Shown here: positions 1-14,565 of the stretch, piece after piece
How positions within the stretch are numbered: the stretch's first letter is position 1
Layout: the number at the start of each line of letters is the position of its first letter
Assembly (NCBI RefSeq): GCF_000474945.1
Contig: NZ_AXDW01000004.1
Location: 1-64,000, forward strand
Direction of reading: 5' to 3'
DNA length: 64,000 nt
Source: Solimonas soli DSM 21787
GTDB lineage: Bacteria > Pseudomonadota > Gammaproteobacteria > Nevskiales > Nevskiaceae
The notes under the pieces: generated by a model
Told to the model about the DNA's origin: nothing
Database searches by the model: none
What the model saw: the letters and a program-made list of their open reading frames with translations, nothing else
Program-made: the position numbers and the translations under genes

Positions 1-121
1 TGTGCGCGGGTGGGCGCATGAGCGTGCGACACGGTGCTTTGCGCGCAGCGCAAACGGGTGCGGGAGCACGCTCTCTCATGCGTGCGGCCGTGCGCATGGG
101 CGGCGGGGCGGGGGTGGCGGC

Positions 122-3100
122 ATGAGCGGCGCGCCGGCCTTCGTCCATCTGCGCCTGCACACCGAGTTCTCGCTGACCGACAGCGTGGTGCGCGTCGAGC
201 CGCCGAAGCGCAAGGGCGGCGGCGTCGGCGCGACCTTGGTGTCGAAGGCCGCCGAACTCGGCTTTCCGGCGATCGCCATCAGCGATCGCAGCAACACCTT
301 CGCGATGGTGAAGTTCTACAAGTCGGCCGAAGGCGCCGGCATCAAGCCGATCATCGGCTGCGATCTGTGGCTGGAACCGCGCACGACGGGCGACGGGCCG
401 GAGCGGCTGACGCTGCTGGTGCAGAACGAGGGCGGCTACCGCAACATCGCCAAGCTGCTGTCGCTCGCCTACACGGAAGGCCAGAAGAGCGGCGAGCCGC
501 TCATCGCACGCGCCTGGCTGCGCGAGCACGGCGACGGTCTGATCGCGCTCAGCGGCCGCGACGGCGCGATCTTCCGTGCCGCCGCGTCCGACAATGTCGC
601 CGCCGCGCGCGAGGCGCTCGGCGAGCTGCGCGCGCTGTTCCCGCAGCGCCTGTATCTGGAGATCTCGCGCTGCGGCCGCGCCGGCGACGACGAATGGGTC
701 GACGCCGCGGCGGCGCTGTCGCGTCACGAGCAGGTGCCGCTGGTCGCGACCAACGACGTGCGCTTCCTGACGCGCGAGGAGTTCGATTCGCACGAGGCGC
801 GCGTCTGCATCGCGCAGGGCCGCGTGCTCAACGATCCGAAGCGGCCGCGCGACTACACCGAGGAGCAGTACCTGAAGTCGGCGGAGGAGATGGCGGCGCT
901 GTTCGCCGACCTTCCGGAGGCGCTGGCGAATTCGGTGGAGATCGCCCGGCGCTGCTCGCTGACGCTGAAGTTCGCGCCGCCCTACCACCTGCCGAACTTC
1001 CCGGTGCCCGAAGGCCACGACGCCAACTCCTGGCTGCGGCGTCGCTCCGAGGAGGGCCTGCGCGAGCGCTTCACCATGATCACCTTGGCCGCGCCGGAGG
1101 AGGAGTACTGGAAACGGCTCGATTACGAGCTCGGCATCATCGAGAAGATGGGCTTCGCCGGCTATTTCCTGGTGGTGTCGGACTTCATCGAGTGGGCGAA
1201 GAACAACGGCTGTCCGGTCGGCCCGGGCCGCGGTTCGGGCGCCGGCTCGCTGGTCGCCTACGCGATCAAGATCACCGATCTCGATCCCTTGCCGTACAAC
1301 CTGCTGTTCGAGCGCTTCCTCAATCCGGAGCGCGTGTCGATGCCGGACTTCGACGTCGACTTCTGCATGGACAACCGTGACCGCGTGATCGACTACGTCA
1401 CGCACAAGTACGGTCGCGATCGCGTCGGCCAGATCATCACCTATGCGACGATGGCGGCGCGCGGCGTGATCCGCGACGTCGCGCGCGTCATGGGCCATGG
1501 CTACGGCTTCGCCGATTCGATCGCCAAGCTGATTCCCGGCACGCCGGGCGCAACGCTCGCCGACGCCATCGACTCGGTGCCGGAGCTCAAGCAGCGCTAC
1601 GAGGCCGAGGAAGACACGCGCGCGGTCATCGACATGGGTCTGGCGCTCGAAGGCGTGACGCGCGGCGTCGGCGTGCACGCCGGCGGCGTGGTCATCGCGC
1701 CGCAGCCCCTGAGCGACTACACGCCGATGTATTGCGAACCCGGCGGCGCCGGCATGCGCACGCAGTTCGACATGAAGGATCTCGAATCGGTCGGTCTCGT
1801 GAAGTTCGACTTCCTCGGCCTGAAGACGCTGACGGTGATCCAGGAAGCGGTCGTCAACATCGAGAAGACCTCGCGGCGCAGGATCGACGTGCTCAAGCTG
1901 CCGATCGACGACGCGCAGACCTACGCCTTGTACGCGAGCGGCGACACGACCGCGGTGTTCCAGATGGAATCGCCGGGCATGCAGCGCGCCTCGAAGGACC
2001 TCAGGCCGGACACCTTCGAGGACATCATCGCGCTGGTGTCGCTGTATCGACCGGGCCCGATGGAGCTGATCCCGGAGTATTGCGCGCGCAAGCGCGGCGA
2101 CGCGCCGGTCACCTACCTGCATCCGGAGATGGAGGCCGTGCTGCAGCCGACCTACGGCATCTTCGTCTATCAGGAGCAGGTGATGCAGATGTCGCAGCGC
2201 CTTGCCGGCTACACGCTGGGCGGCGCCGACCTGCTGCGTCGCGCGATGGGCAAGAAGATCAAGGCCGAGATGGACAAGCAGCGCGAGGTGTTCACCTCGG
2301 GCGCGATCGGCCGCGGCGTCGACGCGGGCATCGCCACGCAGGTCTTCGACCTGATGGACAAGTTCGCCAACTACGGCTTCAACAAGTCGCACGCCGCCGC
2401 CTATGCGCTGGTCTCCTACCAGACGGCGTGGCTCAAGACGCATTACCCGGCCGAGTTCATGGCGGCGGTGCTGTCCTGCGAAATGCAGCACACGGAAACG
2501 ATCGTCACCATGCGCGAGGAATGCCTGCGCATGGGCCTGACCATGCTGCCGCCGGACGTCAACCGCAGCCACTTCCGCTTCACCGTGCCGCAGCCGGGCG
2601 TGATCCGCTACGGCCTCGGCGCGATCAAGGGCGCGGGCGAGGCGGCGCTCGAAGGCATTCTCGACGAGCGCGAGCGCAACGGGCCGTTCAAGGATCTGTT
2701 CGACTTCTGCAAGCGGGTCGACACGAAGAAGGCCAACAAGCGCGTGCTCGAAGCGCTGATCTCGTCCGGCGCGATGGACGGCTTCGGTCTCAACCGGCCG
2801 TCGCTGCTGAAGACGCTGCCGAAGGCGCTGCAGCTCGCCGAGGCGACGGCGGCGAGCGCCGACTCCGGGCAGAACGACATGTTCGGACACGGCGGCGGCG
2901 CCGCGAAAAGCGACGCGCAGGTGTCGCCCGACCTCGAGGCCGACTGGTCGCAGCGCGAGCTGCTCGCCAAGGAGCGCGAGACGCTCGGCTTCTACCTCTC
3001 CGGTCATCCGATCGAAGCCTACGGCGAGATCATTTCCCAGGTCTGCAGCGGCCGGCTGCACGAGCTGGTGCAGCAGTACGCCGTGCCGCAGCCGGTCGAT

Positions 3101-3706
3101 GGCAAGGGCAAGCCGATCTGGCAGCCGCGCAGCAAGCTGATGTTCGCCGCCTGGGTCGGCGACGTGCGCTTCTTCAAGGGCGACGGCCGCGGCGGCGCCA
3201 GCTACAAGCTCACGCTCGACGATCGCGCCACGCAGCTGTCGACCTGGATCGACGCCGACAAGTGGTCCAGGTACGCGCCGTTCGTGAAGCCGGACCAGCT
3301 GGTGTTCGCCATCGCCGAGATCGGCCTGTCGCCGGCGCGCGACGGCCGCGAGCCAGAGCCGCGCCTCTACAACCCCGACTTCCTTTCGCTCGACGACGTG
3401 CTGCGCGATTACGCGACGCGCCTCGTGCTCGACTGGAAGAAGTCCGCCAGCGAGGTCGTCGCCCTGCGCAAGCGCCTGCTGGCGCGGCGCGGCGGGCAGA
3501 CGCCGGTGACGGTGCGCTATCGCGGCGCGAGCGCCGCCTGCGAGCTGGAATTCGGCGCCGACTGGAAGCTGCGCCTCGACGACGAAACGGTGCTGGCGCT
3601 GCAGCAGTGGCTCGGCGCCGACGGCGTGCAGCTGCAGTACAGGCGCTTCCAGCCGCCGATTCCCGAGCGGCGCTTCGCGGCGGCGGGCGGCCTGGACGAC
3701 GAATGA
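122..3706 (+). CDS. dnaE: DNA polymerase III subunit alpha
   Basis: Catalytic subunit of the replicative DNA polymerase III holoenzyme. The 1194-residue length is normal for the short DnaE1 type. The N-terminal PHP domain begins 'FVHLRLHTEFS'. The polymerase core has PDFDVDF at residues 408-414 with catalytic aspartates D411 and D413, as in E. coli DnaE. An internal clamp-binding motif QNDMFG lies at 917-922, where E. coli has QADMFG. The reading frame stays open to the left edge of the window, but homologues begin just before 'FVHLRLH', so the ATG at 122 with a GGGGGTGG stretch upstream is chosen. It is followed by a small gene and accA, the common gammaproteobacterial arrangement. Confidence 0.97.
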   Translation: MSGAPAFVHLRLHTEFSLTDSVVRVEPPKRKGGGVGATLVSKAAELGFPAIAISDRSNTFAMVKFYKSAEGAGIKPIIGCDLWLEPRTTGDGPERLTLLVQNEGGYRNIAKLLSLAYTEGQKSGEPLIARAWLREHGDGLIALSGRDGAIFRAAASDNVAAAREALGELRALFPQRLYLEISRCGRAGDDEWVDAAAALSRHEQVPLVATNDVRFLTREEFDSHEARVCIAQGRVLNDPKRPRDYTEEQYLKSAEEMAALFADLPEALANSVEIARRCSLTLKFAPPYHLPNFPVPEGHDANSWLRRRSEEGLRERFTMITLAAPEEEYWKRLDYELGIIEKMGFAGYFLVVSDFIEWAKNNGCPVGPGRGSGAGSLVAYAIKITDLDPLPYNLLFERFLNPERVSMPDFDVDFCMDNRDRVIDYVTHKYGRDRVGQIITYATMAARGVIRDVARVMGHGYGFADSIAKLIPGTPGATLADAIDSVPELKQRYEAEEDTRAVIDMGLALEGVTRGVGVHAGGVVIAPQPLSDYTPMYCEPGGAGMRTQFDMKDLESVGLVKFDFLGLKTLTVIQEAVVNIEKTSRRRIDVLKLPIDDAQTYALYASGDTTAVFQMESPGMQRASKDLRPDTFEDIIALVSLYRPGPMELIPEYCARKRGDAPVTYLHPEMEAVLQPTYGIFVYQEQVMQMSQRLAGYTLGGADLLRRAMGKKIKAEMDKQREVFTSGAIGRGVDAGIATQVFDLMDKFANYGFNKSHAAAYALVSYQTAWLKTHYPAEFMAAVLSCEMQHTETIVTMREECLRMGLTMLPPDVNRSHFRFTVPQPGVIRYGLGAIKGAGEAALEGILDERERNGPFKDLFDFCKRVDTKKANKRVLEALISSGAMDGFGLNRPSLLKTLPKALQLAEATAASADSGQNDMFGHGGGAAKSDAQVSPDLEADWSQRELLAKERETLGFYLSGHPIEAYGEIISQVCSGRLHELVQQYAVPQPVDGKGKPIWQPRSKLMFAAWVGDVRFFKGDGRGGASYKLTLDDRATQLSTWIDADKWSRYAPFVKPDQLVFAIAEIGLSPARDGREPEPRLYNPDFLSLDDVLRDYATRLVLDWKKSASEVVALRKRLLARRGGQTPVTVRYRGASAACELEFGADWKLRLDDETVLALQQWLGADGVQLQYRRFQPPIPERRFAAAGGLDDE

Positions 3707-3901
3707 GCCGCGTGCCCGTCGCGCCGCGCCCGATGCGCGGGCCGGCGGGATGGCGGCCGGCCATCGATGAAAATCTCTTCATGCAACCTCCCGCGCCGGG
3801 CCGAGTCTCTAGCTGCGTGAGTCGCGGTCCGCGCCGTCGCCCCGACGGCGCGGTCGACCGTGACGTGGCCGGGAACCGGGATCGGCCTGAAGGAGTCCGC
3901 C

Positions 3902-4093
3902 ATGACGATCAGCATCAAGTCGCGCGACGCGCAGCACATGTCGCACGAGGCCATCGAGATGGGCATCGAGCTGTGGGACGTGTACCAGGGGGAGGCGCTG
4001 GTCGGCGTCTTCCGCAGCGAAGCCGACGCGCTGGGCTACAAGGCCCTGCTCGAGAGCGGTGCGCTGGAGCGCCTGCAGGTGCATCACGCGTAA
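3902..4093 (+). CDS. small hypothetical protein (63 aa)
   Basis: Encodes an unrecognised 63-residue soluble protein, rich in acidic residues and alanine, with no signal peptide or membrane segment. A good ribosome binding site (AAGGAG) sits 7 bases before the ATG and supports translation from here rather than from an upstream in-frame ATG at 3860. The protein contains 'GEALVGVFRSEADALGYKAL', which could fold as a small alpha/beta unit. It lies between dnaE and accA on the same strand and is followed by a GC-rich hairpin. The function is unknown. Confidence 0.6.
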   Translation: MTISIKSRDAQHMSHEAIEMGIELWDVYQGEALVGVFRSEADALGYKALLESGALERLQVHHA

Positions 4094-4110
4094 GCCGCAG
4101 GCGCACGCGC

Positions 4111-4129
4111 GGCGCCGTGCGACGGCGCC
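4111..4129 (+). terminator. GC-rich hairpin after the small ORF
   Basis: Perfect 8-bp inverted repeat GGCGCCGT / ACGGCGCC with a 3-base loop, 17 bases after the stop of the 63-aa gene. There is no T-tract, so it may be a weak or Rho-assisted terminator or only a structured spacer. A possible -10 box for accA (TAAAGT, 4152-4157) follows it. Confidence 0.3.
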
Positions 4130-4237
4130 GGACCGGCGCCGGCAATTGCGGTAAAGTTCGGCTCCAGCGCCTTTTCGGCGCCGGGGCGGCGCGTGCCGCT
4201 TCGGCATTCCCCAAGCTGCGCCACGAACGATGACCGC

Positions 4238-5200
4238 ATGAACCTCAATTATCTCGACTTCGAACAGCCGATCGCCGAACTCCAGCAGAAGATCGAAGAA
4301 CTGCGCTTCGCCACGACCGGCAGCGGCGTCAACCTGACGGAAGAGATTTCGCGGCTCGAAGCCAAGAGCCGGCAGTTGACCGAGTCGGTGTTCTCGAAGC
4401 TGACGCCGTGGCAGGTCGTGCAGATCGCGCGTCATCCGCAGCGCCCGTACTCGCTCGACTACATCAAGGCGATGTTCACCGACTGGGAAGAACTGCACGG
4501 CGACCGTCACTTCGCCGACGATCCGAGCATCGTCAGCGGCGTCGCCCGTCTCGAAGGCCGCGCCGTCGTCGTCATCGGCCAGCAGAAGGGCCGCGACGCC
4601 AAGGAGCGCGTCTACCGCAACTTCGGCATGCCGAAACCCGAGGGCTACCGCAAGGCGCTGCGCCTGATGAAGCTCGCCGAGAAGTTCAATCTGCCGATCA
4701 TCACCTTCATCGACACGCCCGGCGCCTATCCGGGCATCGACGCCGAGGAGCGCAACCAGTCCGAGGCCATTGCCCGCAATCTGCTCGAACTGTCGAAGCT
4801 GCGCACGCCGGTGCTGGCGACGGTGATCGGCGAGGGCGGCTCGGGCGGCGCGCTGGCGATCGGCGTCGCCGACCACATCATGATGCTCCAGCACAGCATC
4901 TACTCGGTGATCTCGCCGGAAGGCTGCGCGTCGATCCTGTTCAAGGAGGCGAGCCGTGCGCCGGAGGCGGCCGAGGCCATGCGCATCACCGCGCCCGATC
5001 TCTATGAGCACAAGCTGATCGACGAAATCGTGCCGGAGCCGCTCGGCGGCGCACACCGCGATCCGCAGGCGATGATCGCCACGGTCCGCCAGAAGCTGGT
5101 CGCCAACCTCGAACGCCTGCGCCACACGCCGATGACGCAGCTGATGGCGACGCGTTATCAGCGGCTGATGTCGTACGGCTCCTTCGAAACCCTCCACTGA
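4238..5200 (+). CDS. accA: acetyl-CoA carboxylase carboxyltransferase subunit alpha
   Basis: Alpha subunit of the carboxyltransferase of acetyl-CoA carboxylase. With AccD it moves the carboxyl group from biotin to acetyl-CoA, giving malonyl-CoA for fatty acid synthesis. The 320-residue length matches the family (E. coli 319). It starts '[15 protein letters not shown]', and the glycine-rich '[12 protein letters not shown]' crotonase-fold segment begins near residue 198. The ATG at 4238 is chosen over an in-frame upstream ATG at 4193 because it gives the conserved N-terminus. tilS follows after 75 bases on the same strand. Confidence 0.97.
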   Translation: MNLNYLDFEQPIAELQQKIEELRFATTGSGVNLTEEISRLEAKSRQLTESVFSKLTPWQVVQIARHPQRPYSLDYIKAMFTDWEELHGDRHFADDPSIVSGVARLEGRAVVVIGQQKGRDAKERVYRNFGMPKPEGYRKALRLMKLAEKFNLPIITFIDTPGAYPGIDAEERNQSEAIARNLLELSKLRTPVLATVIGEGGSGGALAIGVADHIMMLQHSIYSVISPEGCASILFKEASRAPEAAEAMRITAPDLYEHKLIDEIVPEPLGGAHRDPQAMIATVRQKLVANLERLRHTPMTQLMATRYQRLMSYGSFETLH

Positions 5201-5275
5201 CGATGCGAGATCGGCTCTGCTCACAACGGCCGCTTTCACATCGTCGGCGCCGCTCGCTGGTTTGCCGAGCGTGGC

Positions 5276-6550
5276 ATGAAGCTGGAAATCCCCGAACTCG
5301 CGCCGCGCGCCCACGTCTGGGTCGCGTTCAGCGGCGGGCTTGATTCCACGGTGCTGCTGCATCTGCTGCACGAGCGGCGGGTGCCGAACCTGCGCGCGGT
5401 GCACGTCCATCACGGCTTGCAGGATGCGGCGGACGACTGGGTGCGCCATGCGCGCCGCGTCTGCCGCGCCCTGGGCGTGCCGCTGACGGTGAAGCGCGTG
5501 ACGGTGCGCGACGCCGGCGAGGGGCCGGAGGCGGCGGCGCGCGCGGCGCGGCGCGCGGTCTTCGCGGCCCTGCTGCGGAAGGGCGATCTGCTGGCCACCG
5601 CGCACCATCGCGACGATCAGGCGGAGACCGTGCTGCTGCGGGCGCTGCGCGGCAGCGGCATGGCCGGACTGGCGGCGATGGCCACGCTGGCGGACTTCGG
5701 TGCCGGGCGGATCTGGCGGCCGCTGCTCGAGCTGCCGCGCGCCCGCCTGCGTGACTACGCACAGGCGCGCGGGCTCGGCTGGATCGACGATCCGCACAAC
5801 ACCGATGCGCGTTACGCGCGCGCCTATCTGCGCCAGGAAATCATGCCGCGCCTCGCCGCGCACTGGCCGCAGGCGGCGGGGAGCCTTGCCCATCTCGCGC
5901 AGCGCGCCGCCGCAGGCGCGCAGCTGCTGCGCGAGCTCGCCGCGATCGACCTGCAGGCGGCCCGCGCCGGCGACGGCCTGTCGGTCGCCGCGCTGCTGGC
6001 GCTGTCACCGGCGCGACGCCGCAACGCGCTCTACCACGCCTGGATCGCGCAGGGCTGGCCGGCGCCGTCGGACGACCGCCTGCAGCACCTCGAGCGCGAG
6101 GTGCTGGCGGCGCGCGCCGACGCCCAGCCGCTGCTGCGCCACGAACACGGCGAGCTGCGCCGCTACCGCGACCGGCTGTATCTGCTCGAAGCGCTGCCGC
6201 CGCTGCCGGCGCGCGGCGGGCGGATCTGGCCGGCGCGCCGCCGCGCGCTGGATCTGGGCGGCGGTCTCGGCCGCCTGCATCTCGGCGCGCCGCCGCCGCC
6301 GGGACTCGCGCTGCGCTATGCCGCCGGCGGCGAGCGCATCCAGCCGCAGGGCGCCGCCCACACGCGCAGCCTGAAGCAGCTCTGCCAGGCGCGCGGCCTG
6401 CCGCCCTGGGTGCGCCAGCGCATGCCCTTGCTCTATGAAAACAAGGAGCTGCTCGCAGTCGCCGGCTACTGGCGGAGCGCGCGCGCGGCCAGCCTGGGCC
6501 TCGATCCACGCTGGGAAACGACACTGCCCGGTGCCGCGCCGGCAGGCTGA
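5276..6550 (+). CDS. tilS: tRNA(Ile)-lysidine synthase
   Basis: Converts C34 of the CAU-anticodon tRNA-Ile to lysidine using ATP and lysine, so that the tRNA reads AUA codons. The N-type ATP pyrophosphatase P-loop SGGLDS is at residues 19-24. The protein is 424 residues, close to E. coli TilS (432), and includes the C-terminal substrate-binding region ending in 'LLAVAGYW'. Placement between accA and pyrG is usual in gammaproteobacteria. The gene is very GC-rich and has long open frames on the other strand that are composition artefacts. Confidence 0.95.
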   Translation: MKLEIPELAPRAHVWVAFSGGLDSTVLLHLLHERRVPNLRAVHVHHGLQDAADDWVRHARRVCRALGVPLTVKRVTVRDAGEGPEAAARAARRAVFAALLRKGDLLATAHHRDDQAETVLLRALRGSGMAGLAAMATLADFGAGRIWRPLLELPRARLRDYAQARGLGWIDDPHNTDARYARAYLRQEIMPRLAAHWPQAAGSLAHLAQRAAAGAQLLRELAAIDLQAARAGDGLSVAALLALSPARRRNALYHAWIAQGWPAPSDDRLQHLEREVLAARADAQPLLRHEHGELRRYRDRLYLLEALPPLPARGGRIWPARRRALDLGGGLGRLHLGAPPPPGLALRYAAGGERIQPQGAAHTRSLKQLCQARGLPPWVRQRMPLLYENKELLAVAGYWRSARAASLGLDPRWETTLPGAAPAG

Positions 6551-6588
6551 TCGGAAGCCGCTGTCCGCTTTTTGGGCACTTGCCCGCG

Positions 6589-8347
<1,759 letters not shown>

Positions 8348-8401
8348 AGCTGCGGCCGCGCCAACAGGGCCTGACAAAACCAAAGGCGCTGGAGCCCGGC
8401 T

Positions 8402-8704
8402 GTGACGGTGCTACAGGGTGTTCATCCGGTGAAATCTGGCCGAGCGAAGCGGTTCGACCTTTGGCTATTGGGCGCTGCCACAAATTTTCTCGGCGATAGC
8501 GGGGGCGGTAGCGGGATCTATCACCTTGTTACCGGAGCATGTCCCCCGGTTCGGGGAGGAATAGCTTGCTCTAGCGGAAATGGGCACCTCGCCGGCCTGT
8601 ATTACTTGGGGTTCTCTCTCCTGAGCGGGTGGGCCTGGACGACGCGCGTAATGGACGCGCGTCGCGAGCGGCGGCGCGACAAGAGTGTCGAGAACAAGCA
8701 ATGA
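8402..8704 (+). pseudogene. possible remnant of a small membrane protein
   Basis: The 416 bases between pyrG and kdsA contain no clearly intact gene and have visibly lower GC than the flanks. One frame from 8402 is open for 100 codons and ends with a membrane-like stretch 'LAGLYYLGFSLLSGWAW' followed by a charged tail rich in Arg, Glu and Lys. A second hydrophobic stretch, 'FSAIAGAVAGSITLL', appears nearby in a different frame and ends at a TAG. The two pieces look like one small membrane protein split by a frameshift, but no family is recognised. It could also be ordinary spacer. Confidence 0.25.
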
Positions 8705-8763
8705 CGCCGCGAAGAAACCGTACAGGGCCGCTTCGCCGGTACCGGCTCTCATTGCGCTCCGGA

Positions 8764-9747
<984 letters not shown>

Positions 9748-9795
9748 TCATTGTCGAGAGTAGCCGATCCGGGAGCGGCAAGGAGGTTCGAAAGG

Positions 9796-12142
<2,347 letters not shown>

Positions 12143-12155
12143 GGAGCGCGCGTCG

Positions 12156-12181
12156 CGGGTGCCGCCGTCCGGCGGCACCCG
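12156..12181 (+). terminator. stem-loop between eno and ftsB
   Basis: Perfect 11-bp inverted repeat CGGGTGCCGCC / GGCGGCACCCG with a 4-base loop, 13 bases after the eno stop. It is very stable but has no T-run, so it may act as an mRNA 3' end or processing signal that lets some transcripts continue into ftsB. Confidence 0.45.
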
Positions 12182-12217
12182 TGGCGTCCGCGGGGCCACT
12201 GGCTCTAGACTGCCGCC

Positions 12218-12496
12218 ATGACCCAACGCGTCGTCATTGCCGTGCTCGCCGTACTGCTGCTCGGACTGCAGTGGCGTCTGTGGGTCGCCAACGGCGGCAT
12301 CGCCCATACGCACCGGCTGAAGAACGAGGTTGCCGAGCAGCGCGCCGAGAACGAACGCCTGCAGGCGCGCAACGCGACGCTCGATGCCGAGGTCCAGGAC
12401 CTCAATGCCGGCACCGTCGCCATCGAGGGCCGCGCGCGCACGACGATGGGCATGATCAAGGAAGGCGAGACCTTCTACCTCGTCGTCCAGAAATAA
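12218..12496 (+). CDS. ftsB: cell division protein FtsB
   Basis: Small bitopic divisome protein that forms a complex with FtsL and FtsQ. The 92 residues show one N-terminal membrane segment ('VVIAVLAVLLLGLQW', residues about 5-19) followed by a periplasmic coiled coil rich in Glu, Arg and Leu (about 33-65). It ends with the conserved region around 'GRARTTMGMIKEGETFY'. The position between eno and ispD is characteristic. ispD begins 10 bases after the stop, suggesting one transcript. Confidence 0.93.
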   Translation: MTQRVVIAVLAVLLLGLQWRLWVANGGIAHTHRLKNEVAEQRAENERLQARNATLDAEVQDLNAGTVAIEGRARTTMGMIKEGETFYLVVQK

Positions 12497-12506
12497 GCGT
12501 CGACCC

Positions 12507-13229
12507 GTGCAGACTTCCGCGCGTTACTGGGCCGTGATTCCGGCCGCCGGCGGCGGCACGCGCATGGGCAGCGGCCGGCCGAAGCAGTACCTGCCGCTGC
12601 GCGGCCGCACCCTGATCGAATGGTCGCTGGCGCCGTTCCTCGAAGCCGAATGGATCGACGGCATCGTGCTGGTATTGCCGAAGAGCGACAGCGAATTCGC
12701 ACAGCTGCCGATCGCCCGCCATCCGCGCATCGTGCCCGTGGTCGGCGGCGCGGCGCGCGCCGAATCGGTGCTCGCCGGCCTGCGCGCGGTGGCGGCGCAC
12801 ACGCGGGCCTTCAGGGACGTCCGCGTGCTGGTCCACGACGCGGCGCGGCCCTGCGTGCAGGCGTCCGACATCGACCGTCTCTGCGAGGAAGCCGACGACG
12901 GGCATGGCGGCATTCTCGCGCTGCCGGTCACCGACACGCTCAAGCGCGGCAAGCCCTCGCGGCAATACACGGAGATCGCGGAAACCGTCGACCGCGCGCT
13001 CTACTGGCGCGCCCAGACGCCGCAGCTGTTCGGTCTCGAAAAGCTGATGCGGGCACTGCAGGAATGCGAGGCGCGCGGCCTCGAAGTGACCGACGAGGCG
13101 AGCGCGATGGAACGCGCCGGCTACCGGCCGCGCCTGGTGCGCGGCCGCGAATCCAACATCAAGGTCACCTATCCCGAAGACCTGCAGCTCGCCGAGTTCT
13201 GGCTGCAGCGGCAGGCGGAGCAACCCTGA
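12507..13229 (+). CDS. ispD: 2-C-methyl-D-erythritol 4-phosphate cytidylyltransferase
   Basis: Third enzyme of the MEP isoprenoid pathway; couples CTP to methylerythritol 4-phosphate. The 240-residue protein shows the nucleotidyltransferase signature 'PAAGGGTRMGSGRPKQYL' (about 12-29), 'VHDAARPC' and 'ESNIKVTYPEDL' near the C-terminus. The start is a GTG at 12507, 10 bases after ftsB. It is followed 6 bases later by ispF, the next-but-one enzyme of the pathway, as is usual. Confidence 0.96.
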   Translation: MQTSARYWAVIPAAGGGTRMGSGRPKQYLPLRGRTLIEWSLAPFLEAEWIDGIVLVLPKSDSEFAQLPIARHPRIVPVVGGAARAESVLAGLRAVAAHTRAFRDVRVLVHDAARPCVQASDIDRLCEEADDGHGGILALPVTDTLKRGKPSRQYTEIAETVDRALYWRAQTPQLFGLEKLMRALQECEARGLEVTDEASAMERAGYRPRLVRGRESNIKVTYPEDLQLAEFWLQRQAEQP

Positions 13230-13235
13230 ATCGCC

Positions 13236-13727
13236 ATGAAACTGCGCATCGGCCACGGCTACGACACGCACCGCCTCGAAGCGGACGAGGGCGACAACAG
13301 TGGAGTTCACCTCGGCGGCGTATTCATTCCCTGCGCCTACCGCATTGTCGCGCACTCGGACGGCGACGCCATCATCCACGCGCTCTGCGACGCCCTGCTC
13401 GGCGCGCTCGCCGGCGGCGACATCGGCAAGCTGTTCCCCGACCACGACCCGCAGTTCAAGGGCATCGACAGCCGCAAGCTGCTCGCCGAAGTGATGCGCC
13501 GCGTCGGCGCGGCCGGCTACGGCGTCGTCAACGCCGACATCAGCCTCATCGCGCAGGTGCCGCGCGTGTCGGCGCACACGGCGGTGATGTGCGAGCGGCT
13601 CGCCGGCGATCTCGGTGTGGCGCGCGACTGCGTCAACGTCAAGGCGACCACCAACGAAGGCATGGACGCCATCGGCCAGAAACTGGGCCTCGCCGCGCAC
13701 GCCGTCGTGCTGCTGCAGGGTCGCTGA
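13236..13727 (+). CDS. ispF: 2-C-methyl-D-erythritol 2,4-cyclodiphosphate synthase
   Basis: Forms the cyclic diphosphate in the MEP pathway, acting as a homotrimer with a metal site. The 163-residue protein starts 'MKLRIGHGYDTHRL', with metal ligands D10 and H12, and has 'AHSDGDAIIHALCDALLG', 'FPDHDP' and the C-terminal 'KATTNEGMDAIGQKLGLAAHA'. A short acidic insertion (about residues 15-22, 'EADEGDNS') replaces the usual shorter loop. It is spaced 6 bases from ispD, so the two are almost certainly co-transcribed. Confidence 0.97.
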   Translation: MKLRIGHGYDTHRLEADEGDNSGVHLGGVFIPCAYRIVAHSDGDAIIHALCDALLGALAGGDIGKLFPDHDPQFKGIDSRKLLAEVMRRVGAAGYGVVNADISLIAQVPRVSAHTAVMCERLAGDLGVARDCVNVKATTNEGMDAIGQKLGLAAHAVVLLQGR

Positions 13728-13768
13728 AGCGGCATTGCCGGGCTGACGAAGCGAGGCCTGCACAGCAC

Positions 13769-14404
13769 ATGCCGCATGCGAAACATCCCAAGCTGCGCCG
13801 CCGCCCGCCGGGCCAGCCCGACACGCGCGAGGCGATCCTGGTCTGCGCCGAGCAGCTGCTGCTGCGGCGCGGCTTCAACGGCTTCAGCTACCAGCACATC
13901 GCCACGCAGCTCGGCCTGCGCACGGCCGCCATCCATTACCACTTCCCGGCCAAGGACGACCTCGGCATCGCCCTGGTGCGCCGCTATCGCGACGGCTTCG
14001 ACGGCTGGGTGCGCCAACTGGCCTTCAGCGGCACCGCCTGGCAGCGCCTGCAGGCGTACTTCGCGACCTACGCGGAGCATCTGGAAACCGACGAGGGCCG
14101 GCTCTGCCCGGGCGGCGTGCTCGGCGCCGAGTTCGGCATCCTCTCCGACGCGATGCGCTTCGAGGCGCGCCTCCTGATGCGCGAGATCTACGCCTGGCTG
14201 GTGCTGACGCTCGAGGAAGGCCGGCGCGACGGCTCGCTGCGCTACGAGGGCGACGCCTACGACAAGGCCATCGTCATCGGCGCGGCGCTGCAGGGCGGCC
14301 TGCAGATCGCGCGGCTGGCCGGCGCGCGGCGCTTCCGCCAGATGCTCGATCAGCTCGAACTCGAACTGACCGGCCGCAAGCCGCAGAGCGGTCCGCTGCC
14401 CTAG
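13769..14404 (+). CDS. TetR/AcrR family transcriptional regulator
   Basis: A 211-residue one-domain regulator. The N-terminal TetR helix-turn-helix spans about residues 18-65 ('REAILVCAEQLLLRRGFNGFSYQHIA...YHFPAKDDL'). The C-terminal ligand-binding half has 'RLCPGGVLGAEF', a stretch common in TetR proteins of this subgroup. The ATG at 13769 lies 41 bases after ispF; no better start fits the HTH position. No obvious operator or target gene is adjacent. The gene runs tail-to-tail against the Smr gene, with 161 bases without visible signals between them. Regulated genes are unknown. Confidence 0.85.
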   Translation: MPHAKHPKLRRRPPGQPDTREAILVCAEQLLLRRGFNGFSYQHIATQLGLRTAAIHYHFPAKDDLGIALVRRYRDGFDGWVRQLAFSGTAWQRLQAYFATYAEHLETDEGRLCPGGVLGAEFGILSDAMRFEARLLMREIYAWLVLTLEEGRRDGSLRYEGDAYDKAIVIGAALQGGLQIARLAGARRFRQMLDQLELELTGRKPQSGPLP

Positions 14405-14565
14405 GCGCGTGGGCGGTAGAAACGCGCGCGGCTGCGGCTTCGCCCTTTCGGCCATCTTCGGCGCCGATTGCGGGCCAAGAGTCCCTGCCATTGCCCCAAA
14501 ATCGCCATCCGGACCTGTCCCGAAACGGCTTTGCCTCGCCTGCGCGGTTCCTGCCGTCCACGCGC

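Noticed and set aside
8540-8565. CCCCGGTTCGGGG resembling a tRNA T-arm
   Set aside because: The loop is only five bases, and no acceptor, D or anticodon stems are found around it.
12620-13768. Long upstream extension of the TetR gene through ispD and ispF
   Set aside because: It overlaps two firmly identified genes; the TetR helix-turn-helix fits the start at 13769.
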